DNA from: Chloroflexota bacterium
Lineage (GTDB): Bacteria; Chloroflexota; Anaerolineae; Anaerolineales; Villigracilaceae
Direction of reading: 5' to 3'
DNA: 64,000 bases
NCBI GenBank assembly: GCA_019873655.1
Contig: JAIOAU010000002.1
Span: 124,001 to 188,000 of the forward strand
Under the pieces are notes generated by a model. The model had not been told where the DNA came from, ran no database searches, and worked only from the letters and a program-made list of their open reading frames with translations. Both the position numbers and the translations under genes were made by a program. This document shows, piece by piece, positions 45,729 through 54,271 of the stretch (its first letter is position 1; each line of letters starts with the position of its first letter).

Positions 45729-48503
45729 ATGAACACCAAAAAGCGCTTTTCCTGGCTGTTTCATCTTCCTACTCTGATGGTGGCTTCGATTGCCATCGCC
45801 ATGCTGGCGCTGACGCCCGTTTGGGCTGTCCGCTATTACCAGACGCCCTTTTTGGGGATGTTGCTCGAGCCGCACGGCGTGGTCAGCAAGATTTCGGGGG
45901 ATGGTTGGCCGGCGCGCTCGGCCGGGGTCGAGTGGCCCGACCGCCTGATCAGCATCAACGGTCATTTGCTCGCGTATGACGACCGGCCCGACCACTGGCT
46001 GGCCGAAGGGGATTATCGGCCGGTGGAATTGGTCTTCGAGCGGCATAATATGGGGCGCTACTATCTGGTGGTGACGCCTATCCCGATGCCGCGCGGCAAT
46101 TTCATCGAACTGTTCGTGGTCCCTTACCTGGTGGGGCTGGTTTTTCAGGTCATTGGCATATGGGCCTATAGTCTGCGCCGCAACTTGCGCTCCAGCCGTG
46201 CCTTGCTGGTGTTTACCTCGGCCGTCAGCATCACTACGACGACCTTCTTCGATATGAACACCACTCATCATGTGACGGCCCTGTGGTCGGTGAGCCTGCC
46301 GGTGGCGGCGACGGCGTTGATTTATTTGGCGCTGGTGTTTCCGCGCGAGGCGACGCTCATCAAACGCTGGCCGTGGGCGCGTTTCATCCCCTGGTTCCTG
46401 TGCCTGGGGATTGCCGTGCCGGCCTGGCTTGAGGTCACAAGGCCGTCTTCGGCGCTGGCCTATATTATGGTCTGGCAGGCCAGTTATGCCTATATGGCGT
46501 TGGGGATCGCGATTTTCCTCTTCATGTTGGTCTGGCACATTTTGCGCAGCGAGTCGGCGATTGTGCGCCAGCAGAGCCGCGTCATTGTTTTCGGCGCGGC
46601 GCTGGCCTTCGCGCCGATGATGATCTTCTACCTGCTGCCGACGGCTTTCAGCGCCAGCCCGCAAGAGTTTCGAGCGGCCATCTATTTTCCTTTATTGATT
46701 TTGCTGCCTCTCTCCATCACGTATGCCATCTTGCGTTATCGTCTGCTCGATGTGGATCGCGTCCTGGGGAAGGCACTCATCTACGCTCTGACGACGGCCG
46801 CGGCGCTGGCGGCGTTTTACGGCTTGCTGAACGTTTTGTCCTATGCGCTGCGGCGGACGATCGCGGCCGATAATCCCTGGTTGATTGCCCTTTACCTGCT
46901 CCTGTTGGTGTTCGGCTTGATGCCGCTGCGCAATCTGATGCAGCGGCTGATCGACCGTCTGTTCTACCGTTCGCCTGCTGATTATCAACGCGTCCTGAAC
47001 AACCTGGCTGCCGGACTGGTGATTACGCCCGACATCGAGCGGACGGTCGAATTGCTGGACCAGCAGATCGGCATGGCGCTGGCGCCTGAGTCGTTTGTCA
47101 TTTATCTCTATGATGATGATCAAGCCCTCTACCTGGTTGGATCCCAGAAGAAAAGGGATTATCCCGTCTTCGATACGGAGCATCCTCTCATCCGTTTGTT
47201 GCGCGGCGCAAAAGCGGCTTTCTGGTTCCCGCCAGAGGCAACCTTGCCCCTCGACCTGGCCGCTTCGGAAGACTTTCAGCGGTTAGGGTGCCGGGCCTTC
47301 GTGCCGCTGCGATATGAGGGCAGTCTGATCGGCTTTATGGCGCTTGGGATGCGCCGTTCGGGCGATCCTTATAACCAGGAAGATTTGAACTTCCTCTCCA
47401 CGGTGGGCGGTCAGTCCACCCTGGCGCTCGAGAACGCGCGTCTGTTTGCCAACCTGCGCCGCACGCTGGACCAGACCCTCGAAATGAAGAATTTGATGGA
47501 TGACATCTTTGCCTCCATCGCCACCGGCGTCATTACCACCGATATCCAGCGTCAGATTACGCTTTTCAACCAGGCCGCCGAGCGCATTTTGGGGACGCCG
47601 GTCGAGCAGGTCGTTGGGAAACGGCTGCCCGAGGCGCTGCCGCAAATTTGCCGGGTGCTGGAGGACGCCGCTTGCGGCGCTGTCGAGCGCGGCGAAGTCA
47701 CCCTCGGCAAGGACGTGACCGCTACCATCCCCTCGCGCGGCGACCTCTACCTGCGCCTGTCCTGCTCTCCCTTGCGGGACGCCTACCTGGGCACCAAAGG
47801 CGCTACCATCGTGCTGGAAGACCTGACCGAGCGCCGAAGACTGGAGGCCGAACAAGAACGCATCCGCCAGACGTTTGGGCGCGTGGTCGCCCCCCGCGTC
47901 CGCGACCGCCTGCTTTCCGATCCCAGCCATTTGCGTCTGGACGGCACTCGCCAGCGGGTGACGATTCTCTTTGCCGACCTCAAGGGGTTCACCAGTTTCA
48001 GCGAAATTCACGACCCCGAACTGATTTTCCGAGTCCTGAACGACTATCTATCTTTGGCGGCGCAGGCCATCCTCGAAGAAGAAGGCACGCTGGACAAATT
48101 CATGGGCGACGCGGTCATGGCGTTGTGGAACGTCCCGGACCCGCAGGAAGACCATGCCCTGCGGGCCGTGCGCGCCGCCCTGCAAATCATCGAGCGCGCC
48201 CGCCAGGCGCATCTGCGCCTCAGCGACCCCGACCATCATCTCCTGTTTCGCATCGGCGTCACGACCGGCGAGGCCATGGTGGGCAACGTCGGAACGCGCG
48301 AACTCTTCAATTACACCGCGATCGGGGATGTGGTCAATCTGGCGCAGCGATTGGAGACGACTGCCCATCCGGGCCAGATTCTGATCGACCACACGACCTT
48401 CGCTTTGGTCGGAGAACATGTAATTGCCCTGCCGATGGAACCGGTTCAAGTCCGGGGACGCACTCAGCCGGTGGCTGTATACGCCTTGCAGAGATTGAAA
48501 TGA
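45729..48503 (+). CDS. Membrane class III adenylate/guanylate cyclase with PDZ-like, GAF and PAS domains
   Basis: A 924-residue protein. One N-terminal helix is followed by an extracytoplasmic PDZ-like region (about 45-125, GVVSKISGDGWPARSAGVEW), then about seven membrane helices (125-395), GAF (about 430-580), PAS (about 590-700) and a class III cyclase domain (735-922). Metal-binding Asp750 (FADLKGF) and Asp794 (FMGDAVMALWN), plus the N-x-A-x-R motif in VVNLAQRLE, are present, so catalysis is expected; ATP versus GTP cannot be decided by eye. The signal is unknown. Confidence 0.87.
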   Translation: MNTKKRFSWLFHLPTLMVASIAIAMLALTPVWAVRYYQTPFLGMLLEPHGVVSKISGDGWPARSAGVEWPDRLISINGHLLAYDDRPDHWLAEGDYRPVELVFERHNMGRYYLVVTPIPMPRGNFIELFVVPYLVGLVFQVIGIWAYSLRRNLRSSRALLVFTSAVSITTTTFFDMNTTHHVTALWSVSLPVAATALIYLALVFPREATLIKRWPWARFIPWFLCLGIAVPAWLEVTRPSSALAYIMVWQASYAYMALGIAIFLFMLVWHILRSESAIVRQQSRVIVFGAALAFAPMMIFYLLPTAFSASPQEFRAAIYFPLLILLPLSITYAILRYRLLDVDRVLGKALIYALTTAAALAAFYGLLNVLSYALRRTIAADNPWLIALYLLLLVFGLMPLRNLMQRLIDRLFYRSPADYQRVLNNLAAGLVITPDIERTVELLDQQIGMALAPESFVIYLYDDDQALYLVGSQKKRDYPVFDTEHPLIRLLRGAKAAFWFPPEATLPLDLAASEDFQRLGCRAFVPLRYEGSLIGFMALGMRRSGDPYNQEDLNFLSTVGGQSTLALENARLFANLRRTLDQTLEMKNLMDDIFASIATGVITTDIQRQITLFNQAAERILGTPVEQVVGKRLPEALPQICRVLEDAACGAVERGEVTLGKDVTATIPSRGDLYLRLSCSPLRDAYLGTKGATIVLEDLTERRRLEAEQERIRQTFGRVVAPRVRDRLLSDPSHLRLDGTRQRVTILFADLKGFTSFSEIHDPELIFRVLNDYLSLAAQAILEEEGTLDKFMGDAVMALWNVPDPQEDHALRAVRAALQIIERARQAHLRLSDPDHHLLFRIGVTTGEAMVGNVGTRELFNYTAIGDVVNLAQRLETTAHPGQILIDHTTFALVGEHVIALPMEPVQVRGRTQPVAVYALQRLK

Positions 48504-48541
48504 ACTCCTGACGGCGGCCGGGTTTCCAAGAGATTGCGATC

Positions 48542-49210
48542 ATGCTCAAGGGGTATCACCGCCTCATCACCGAGCGAGCGTTATCGACGCGTCTGGGGCC
48601 GCGGCCGCTCAAAATCGTGATTGCCGCCAATTTGCACCAGGACCATCTCTTGACCGGTCAAATCGGCCACCCCGAGTTCCATTTCGACGACAACGCCTTT
48701 GCCGCCAGCGCGGCGTACATGGAAACGCAGCGAGAGCAGGCGCGTTGGGCGCTCCAGAAAAATCGACCGTCTTTGGCCTGGCAGGCTTTTGGGCGGCTCG
48801 TTCATGCCGCTCAAGACTTCTATGCTCACAGCAATTACGTCAGCCTGTGGCTGGCGCGTTTTCCCGCCGACGCCCTGCCGCCAGCGGAGACGATCGAGCC
48901 GTGCGATGACGCCGTCCTGACCAGCCCGGCCCTGCGTTCGGGCAGAGTGTATTATTTTCTCGAAATAGCAAGTCTTTTGCCTCTCTCGCGCGCCTGGGCG
49001 CTCAGACGCCTGCCGCCCGATTCGCACGCCCGGATGAATCTGGACTCTCCTGAGCGCGGCCCTCTATTCGCCTACGCGGTCGAGGCGGCGGTCAAGCGCA
49101 CCGTCCTGGAATATGAGCGCGTGCTGGACGGCCTGTCGGCGGCGCAGGCGCGTCTTTTCGAGGGACTGGGTCAATCGTCCGGAAGCGCCCCGGATTCTTC
49201 AAACGATTAA
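48542..49210 (+). CDS. HET-C-like, possible zinc-dependent phospholipase-fold protein
   Basis: A 222-residue soluble protein. The segment LVHAAQDFYAHSNYVSLWL, with earlier HPEFHFDDNAF, resembles the QDF(Y/S)SHSN motif of HET-C and related zinc-dependent phospholipase C/P1-nuclease-fold proteins. The His/Asp pattern suggests metal ligands. No signal peptide was seen, unlike many secreted members. Function unassigned; it follows the cyclase gene by 38 bp. Confidence 0.55.
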   Translation: MLKGYHRLITERALSTRLGPRPLKIVIAANLHQDHLLTGQIGHPEFHFDDNAFAASAAYMETQREQARWALQKNRPSLAWQAFGRLVHAAQDFYAHSNYVSLWLARFPADALPPAETIEPCDDAVLTSPALRSGRVYYFLEIASLLPLSRAWALRRLPPDSHARMNLDSPERGPLFAYAVEAAVKRTVLEYERVLDGLSAAQARLFEGLGQSSGSAPDSSND

Positions 49211-49285
49211 GGCGGTCAAGCCGCCATCGAGCCCTGGATTCTATTGCGCGAAGCGCGCGATTCGAGATGCCATTCCCTTGCGAGG

Positions 49286-49291
49286 TATAAT
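49286..49291 (+). promoter_or_regulatory. Leaderless promoter of yqeY
   Basis: TATAAT at 49286-49291 puts +1 at 49298, the A of the ATG. A small GC stem (GGCGG 49211-49215 with CCGCC 49221-49225) lies upstream without a T-run. Confidence 0.6.
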
Positions 49292-49297
49292 GACCCT

Positions 49298-49744
49298 ATG
49301 GACACCAAACAGAGACTGGAAACTGCCCTGAAAGAAGCCATGAAAGCCGGCGACGAGGTCCGCAAGCGCACCATCCGCATGGCGCTGGCGGCCATCAAAC
49401 AGGCGGAAGTGGACCGCCAAACCGTCCTGGACGAAGCGGCGGTGATCTCATTGCTCCAGAAGGAAGTCAAGTTGCGCAAAGAAGCGCTGGAAGAAGCGCG
49501 TACGGCCAACCGCGCCGACTTGGCGGCGGCGGCCGAGGCCGAGATTGCCGTGGTCAGCGAGTTCTTGCCCCAAAGCCTGAGCGAGGCGGAACTGCGGGCG
49601 CTCATCCAGGCGGCCATCGCCGAGGCGGGCGCCTCCTCGCCCGCCGACATGGGCAAGGTGATGAAACTGGTCATGCCCCGCGTGGCCGGCCGCGCGCCCG
49701 GCGACCAGGTCAGCGCGCTCGTCCGCCAGTTGTTGCAGGGGTAG
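49298..49744 (+). CDS. yqeY: GatB/YqeY domain protein
   Basis: A 148-residue YqeY protein, starting MDTKQRLETALKEAMKAGDE, with LLQKEVKLRKEALEEA and EFLPQSLSEAELRALI. It is related to the C-terminal tail domain of the amidotransferase GatB, but its own function is not settled. The leaderless-type promoter and conserved N-terminus favour 49298 over an upstream in-frame start at 49244. Confidence 0.92.
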   Translation: MDTKQRLETALKEAMKAGDEVRKRTIRMALAAIKQAEVDRQTVLDEAAVISLLQKEVKLRKEALEEARTANRADLAAAAEAEIAVVSEFLPQSLSEAELRALIQAAIAEAGASSPADMGKVMKLVMPRVAGRAPGDQVSALVRQLLQG

Positions 49745-49763
49745 AGCGGGCTTCGAACCGGCG

Positions 49764-51878
49764 ATGAGCGATTCCCGTCCTCCGCGGCGTTTGGCCTGGT
49801 TTTCTATCCTGATTCTGGTTTGCGTCAGCATCCTGTCCTACCTGGCGCTGATTCAGCCTTGGGCGTTGCGGCAGGATCAGGCGCCGATTGTGGAAAACGA
49901 GGTCGCCGCGCAGGATTTACGCGCCCCCTATGATTTCCAATACATCAGCGAAGTGCGCACCGAACAGGCGCGCCGCGAGGCCGAGCGCGCCGTTCAGCCG
50001 GTGTATTCGCCGCCCGACCCGAATGTGGCGCGTCAGCAGTTCGAACTCCTCGACGCGGCTCTCTCGGACATTGCCGCCATCCGCGCCGACCAGAACCTGA
50101 GCATCGATGAAAAGAAGGCCGCCGTCGAGGCGATTTCCACCCTGCAGTTACGCTCCGAGTCGGTGGACATTTTGCTGCGCCTGTCCAACGCTCGCTGGGA
50201 AAAAGTGCGCGCCGCCGCCCTCAGCGTCCTGGAACAGGCCATGCGGACCCCCATTCGCAACCAGGACCTGTCGGCTGTCCGCGCCGGCCTGCCGCTGTTC
50301 GTCAGCCCCAGCGCCGGCCTGACGCAGGTCGAGACCGATTTGGTCGTTGAACTCGTCGCCCCTCTGGTCGTCCCCAACAGTTTCTACAGCCCCGAATTGA
50401 CCGAGGCGGCCCGCCAGGCGGCTCGCGACGCCGTGGAACCGGTCATTCAATCGTACAAGCAGGGACAAATGATCGTGGCGAGCGGCGAAATCATCACCCC
50501 GGCGCACTACGAGGCCCTGACCGAATACGGCCTGATCGCTCCCACCAATCCGGCCAATCGTTATGCGGGCGCGGCGGCCATCGTGGTAGTTTCGGCGCTT
50601 TTCACCGTTCTCTACTTCCTTCGCCGTCGGACGCCGCCGCTGCAAGATTTACGCGGCATGCTGGTCTTCTCGGCCATTCTGCTCGTCTTTCTGGTGGGGG
50701 CGCGCGTCATCCTGCCCAACCGGAGCATCCTGCCCTATCTGTATCCGCTGCCCGCCTTCGGATTGCTCGTTTCCGTCCTCTTCGGCATGGAAAGCGGGAT
50801 GGTCTTCAGCCTGCTGATGAGCATCCTGGTCGCTTACGGCATGCCCGATGGTCAATGGCTTCTGCCTTATTACCTGTTGACCAGCCTGTGCGGCGTGCTT
50901 GCCCTGGGCCGCGCCCGCCGTTTGGGACAGTTCCTCTATGCGGGCGGAGCCATTACCGCTTCGGGCATGGCGCTGATTATGGCCTATCGCTTTCCCTTTA
51001 CCGACATCGACTGGATCGGCTTGCTGACCTTGCTGGGCGCGGCTGTCTTCTACGGCGTGGCCTCCCCAAGTTTGACCATCCCTTTCCAGTACCTGCTTTC
51101 TCAGTTTCTGGGACTGACGACCGCGTTGCAGCTCCTCGAAATTTCGCGCCCCGATTCGCCCTTGCTCAAATATTTCCTGCAGCGCGCCCCCGGCACCTAC
51201 CAGCACAGTCTCCAGGTGGCCAACCTCGCCGAGCAGGCCGCCGAGCGCATCGGCGCCGATGGCCTGCTGACGCGCGTCGCCGCCCTGTTCCACGATGTGG
51301 GCAAGGCGGCTAACCCGCTCTTCTTCGTCGAGAACCAGCCGTCCAACCAGATCAACGCCCATGATGATATGGAGCCGCTCGATGCCGCCGATCATATCAT
51401 TCGGCACGTCGAGGACGGCCTCAAACTGGCGCGCAAGTACCGTCTGCCGCGCCGCCTTCTCGATTTCATCTCCGAGCATCATGGCACTCTGGTCGCCCGC
51501 TACCAGTACAACCGGGCGGTCGAAGCCGCCGGAGGCGATGCTTCGAAAGTCGATATCGAACGTTTCCGCTACCCGGGCCCCAAACCGCGTTCGCGCGAGA
51601 CGGCCATCCTGATGCTGGCCGACGGCGTTGAAGCGCGCGCCCGCGCCGAGCGCCCGCAGAACGACGAGCAAATGTACGCGATGGTGCGCAGCGTCATCGC
51701 CCACATCCAAAAGGACGGTCAACTCGACGATGCGCCCTTGACCCAAAAAGACTTGCAGGAAATCGCCGAATCGTTCGTCTCGACCCTGCGGGTGACGTAT
51801 CATCCTCGTTTGGAGTACCCGAAAGATTTGCCGGAAACCCCCTCGCCGCCGCTTTCCAAAACCCGGAGCCGGAAATGA
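49764..51878 (+). CDS. pgpH: 7TM-HD phosphohydrolase (PgpH/YqfF), probable c-di-AMP phosphodiesterase
   Basis: A 704-residue protein with helix 1 (11-28), an extracytoplasmic 7TMR-HDED region (about 40-265), a membrane block (about 265-470), and a cytoplasmic HD domain. HD residues include His481 (YQHSLQVANLAEQ), His510-Asp511 (LFHDVGKA) and NAHDD, HHGT further on. PgpH proteins hydrolyse c-di-AMP. The order yqeY - pgpH - ybeY - dgkA matches many bacteria, though phoH, often just upstream of pgpH, is missing. Confidence 0.92.
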   Translation: MSDSRPPRRLAWFSILILVCVSILSYLALIQPWALRQDQAPIVENEVAAQDLRAPYDFQYISEVRTEQARREAERAVQPVYSPPDPNVARQQFELLDAALSDIAAIRADQNLSIDEKKAAVEAISTLQLRSESVDILLRLSNARWEKVRAAALSVLEQAMRTPIRNQDLSAVRAGLPLFVSPSAGLTQVETDLVVELVAPLVVPNSFYSPELTEAARQAARDAVEPVIQSYKQGQMIVASGEIITPAHYEALTEYGLIAPTNPANRYAGAAAIVVVSALFTVLYFLRRRTPPLQDLRGMLVFSAILLVFLVGARVILPNRSILPYLYPLPAFGLLVSVLFGMESGMVFSLLMSILVAYGMPDGQWLLPYYLLTSLCGVLALGRARRLGQFLYAGGAITASGMALIMAYRFPFTDIDWIGLLTLLGAAVFYGVASPSLTIPFQYLLSQFLGLTTALQLLEISRPDSPLLKYFLQRAPGTYQHSLQVANLAEQAAERIGADGLLTRVAALFHDVGKAANPLFFVENQPSNQINAHDDMEPLDAADHIIRHVEDGLKLARKYRLPRRLLDFISEHHGTLVARYQYNRAVEAAGGDASKVDIERFRYPGPKPRSRETAILMLADGVEARARAERPQNDEQMYAMVRSVIAHIQKDGQLDDAPLTQKDLQEIAESFVSTLRVTYHPRLEYPKDLPETPSPPLSKTRSRK

Positions 51879-52327
51879 TTTTCCTCGACCTCGATCCCGC
51901 TCTCGAACCTCTGCCTGCGCCCGACCTGCTCGAGCGCGCCGCCCAGGCGACCCTCGACCTGCAGGCCGCCCTCGACGCCGATCTGACCCTCGTCCTGACC
52001 GGCGACGAACAAATCCGCGACCTGAATCGCCGCTACCGGCAGGTGGACGCCCCGACCGATGTGCTGGCCTTCCCGGCGGGCGACGCCGACCCGGAGACGG
52101 GCCGCCTCTACCTCGGCGACGTCATCCTCTCCTTGCCGCGCGCCGCCGCCCAGGCCGCGGCGGGCGGTCACTCCCTCGAGGCCGAGTTGCAGTTGCTGAT
52201 CGTGCATGGCGTCTTGCATCTTCTCGGTCACGACCATGCCGACAGCGAGGAAAAAAGCCGAATGTGGGCCGCCCAGGCCGACGTCCTGAAGCATCTTGGA
52301 ATTTCGCCAGCCATTCTTCATGAATAA
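51875..52327 (+). CDS. ybeY: Endoribonuclease YbeY
   Basis: A 150-residue metalloprotein for 16S rRNA 3'-end maturation and ribosome quality control. The zinc motif H-x3-H-x5-H is in HGVLHLLGHDH. VLAFPAGD and LGDVILSLPRA are also conserved. It overlaps pgpH by 4 bp and dgkA by 8 bp. Confidence 0.95.
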   Translation: MIFLDLDPALEPLPAPDLLERAAQATLDLQAALDADLTLVLTGDEQIRDLNRRYRQVDAPTDVLAFPAGDADPETGRLYLGDVILSLPRAAAQAAAGGHSLEAELQLLIVHGVLHLLGHDHADSEEKSRMWAAQADVLKHLGISPAILHE

Positions 52328-52709
52328 ATTCGCCTACTTCTTCGTTTCGCGCTATCGCGCCTTCGGTCACGCCTTTCGCGGGTGGTGGTATGTCATTCGC
52401 ACCCAGCGCAACGCCTGGATTCACGCCCTGGCCACGGCGCTGGTCGTCCTGTTGACTGCCTGGCTGCGTTTGCCGGCCCGCGATTGGGCCGTCCTGTTGG
52501 TGACGATTGCCCTGGTCTGGACGGCGGAATTCATCAACACCGCCCTCGAAGCGGTGGTGGATTTGGCCAGCCCGCGGCATCATCCGCTGGCCCGGGTCGG
52601 CAAGGACGTGGGAGCGGCCGCCGTCTTGATTGCCGCCCTGACTTCCATCCTGGTCGGCTTGCTCATTCTCGGCCCGCCGTTGTGGTCCCGCCTGTTTCCC
52701 CCCTCCTGA
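52320..52709 (+). CDS. dgkA: Diacylglycerol/undecaprenol kinase family protein
   Basis: A 129-residue small membrane kinase with three helices. The family signature is WTAEFINTALEAVVDLASP, followed by ARVGKDVGAAAVLIAAL. Enzymes of this family phosphorylate diacylglycerol or undecaprenol at the inner membrane. It overlaps ybeY by 8 bp. Confidence 0.9.
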   Translation: MNKFAYFFVSRYRAFGHAFRGWWYVIRTQRNAWIHALATALVVLLTAWLRLPARDWAVLLVTIALVWTAEFINTALEAVVDLASPRHHPLARVGKDVGAAAVLIAALTSILVGLLILGPPLWSRLFPPS

Positions 52710-52758
52710 TTTCCCGCCGCTTTTCCTGAGGCCTGCTCAGAACACGAATTCCCGTCCC

Positions 52759-53604
52759 ATGTCTCTTTCCTTCCGTTTTGGCACCGTTGGCTCTCCTCTG
52801 GCTACCCCGCCCCGGCCCGGCGGGACGGTCGGCGGCGTCCACTATGCCGCCTCGCTGGGCCTGGACGCCCTCGAATTGGCCTGGGTTCAGGGAGTGCGCG
52901 TTGGCGAGGCGGCCTGCGCTGCGATTCGAGCCGCCGCCGAGGAGCGCAACGTCGCCCTCTCGGTGCACGCCCCGTACTACATCAACTTGAACGCCGAGGA
53001 CGAGAAATGGCCGCGTCTGCGCCGGTACTTGATGGACGCGGCGCATTACGGTCATCTGGCCGGCGCAACCGACATCGTCTTTCACCCCGGCACGTATTTT
53101 GGGCGTCCGGCTCAGCAAGTCCTGGAGCGCGTTCTTCCTCGTCTGCAGGCTTGCGTGGACGAACTGCGCGCCGCCGGCAACCCCGTCCTCCTGCGCCCCG
53201 AGACGAGCGGCAAAGCGGCTATGCTCGGCTCGCTGGCCGACGTCCTCGAGATGGCGAAGATTCCGGGCGTCGTCCCCTGCCTCGACTTCGCCCACCTGCA
53301 CGCCCGTCTCGGCGATGGCTCGATGAATACCTACGAAGAATGGATGGACGCTCTTGCTGTGTATCGCCAAGCCCTCGGCGAGGAAGCCATGCACTCTTTG
53401 CACATTCACCTTTCGGGCATCGAATACGGCCCGAAGGGCGAAAAGAATCACATCGTCATGGAAGAAGCCGATCTCAACTTCCGCGACCTGATGCGCGCCC
53501 TGCGCGATTCGGGCGCAAGCGGCCGGATTTTGTGCGAAAGCCCCGTCCTGGAAGAGGACGCCCTCAAGTTCCAGGCGTTGTGGCGCGAGGTGAGCGGGGA
53601 GTAG
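52759..53604 (+). CDS. TIM-barrel protein, endonuclease IV / sugar isomerase-like
   Basis: A 281-residue protein of the xylose isomerase-like TIM-barrel superfamily. Motifs include SVHAPYYINLNAEDEKW, HPGTYFG, LLRPETSG, PCLDFAHLHAR and the C-terminal CESPVLEED, which together resemble Nfo-type metal sites (His, Glu, Asp, His). It may be an AP endonuclease-like enzyme or a sugar isomerase/epimerase; the exact reaction is undecided. It is followed by the hairpin cluster. Confidence 0.72.
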   Translation: MSLSFRFGTVGSPLATPPRPGGTVGGVHYAASLGLDALELAWVQGVRVGEAACAAIRAAAEERNVALSVHAPYYINLNAEDEKWPRLRRYLMDAAHYGHLAGATDIVFHPGTYFGRPAQQVLERVLPRLQACVDELRAAGNPVLLRPETSGKAAMLGSLADVLEMAKIPGVVPCLDFAHLHARLGDGSMNTYEEWMDALAVYRQALGEEAMHSLHIHLSGIEYGPKGEKNHIVMEEADLNFRDLMRALRDSGASGRILCESPVLEEDALKFQALWREVSGE

Positions 53605-53624
53605 ATCGGGCCTGCAAAGACTCG

Positions 53625-53796
53625 ACGACCCGTTTCCTTTTCGAGGAAACGGGTCGTTCGCGCCTGGACTCAACACCCCATTTCCTTCCGGGGAAACGGG
53701 GTGTTCTCGGACTCAACACCCCATTTCCTTTCCGAGGAAACGGGTCGTTCGCGTCTGGACTCAACACCCCGTTTCCTTCCGGGGAAGCGGGGTGTT
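53625..53796. repeat. Four tandem REP-like hairpins of two types
   Basis: Four palindromes lie between convergent genes. H1 (53625-53657) is a perfect 14-bp stem beginning ACGACCCG with a 5-nt loop. H2 (53672-53705) is a 14-bp stem beginning AACACCCC with one mismatch. H3 (53715-53749) has the left arm of the AACACCCC type and the right arm of the GGGTCGTT type, giving three mismatches. H4 (53763-53796) is AACACCCC type with one wobble. Linkers share the sequence CTGGACTC or CGGACTC. There is no T-run, so this looks like a repeat family rather than a simple terminator. Confidence 0.75.
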
Positions 53797-53809
53797 GCAG
53801 CAATCTGGT

Positions 53810-54208
53810 TTAGTTCATCACCGGCCGGAACTTGTAGCCGTAGATGAGAATACTGCGGTCGTCTCCATCCTGCCGCAGGCGGCGGGTGACCATCTCGACC
53901 GGCATGCCGATCTCGACCGGCTTGTCGCCCAGGTCGGTCAATTGCGCCGTGACCAGCGGACCTTCTTCCAGTTTGACCAGGGCGACGGTGTAAGGGGCTT
54001 TGTCCTCGAAGCCGGCCGGAGCCTCGTAGATGGTGGTGTACGAGTACACCTCGCCGCGCCCGCTGAAGGTGTAGGGCGTTCTGGCCTCGCCCCCGCAGTT
54101 CGGGCAGACATCGCGGGGCGGGAAGACTTTCACCTGGCAATGCGGACAAACTTCGCCGACCAACCCATACCGTTGTTGTTTGAGACGCCAATGGCGGGGA
54201 ATTTCCAT
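53810..54208 (-). CDS. Zn-ribbon/OB-fold (DUF35) acyl-CoA-associated protein
   Basis: A 132-residue protein. An N-terminal zinc ribbon (CPHCQVKVFPPRDVCPNCGG) is followed by an OB-fold ending LIYGYKFRPVMN. DUF35 proteins form complexes with thiolase-fold enzymes; in archaea they hold thiolase and HMG-CoA synthase together. It is the last gene of the minus-strand HMG-CoA cluster, 63 bp after the thiolase-like gene. Confidence 0.88.
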   Translation of the reverse strand: MEIPRHWRLKQQRYGLVGEVCPHCQVKVFPPRDVCPNCGGEARTPYTFSGRGEVYSYTTIYEAPAGFEDKAPYTVALVKLEEGPLVTAQLTDLGDKPVEIGMPVEMVTRRLRQDGDDRSILIYGYKFRPVMN

Positions 54209-54271
54209 GTTTGCACTCCTTAATTCAGCCTAATTAACTCCAATTTTACAGAGCCGGACTCTCAAGAACTA

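Noticed and set aside
53605-53809. The hairpin cluster as an ordinary intrinsic terminator
   Set aside because: No T-run follows any of the four hairpins, and the tandem mosaic structure is more than a terminator needs.
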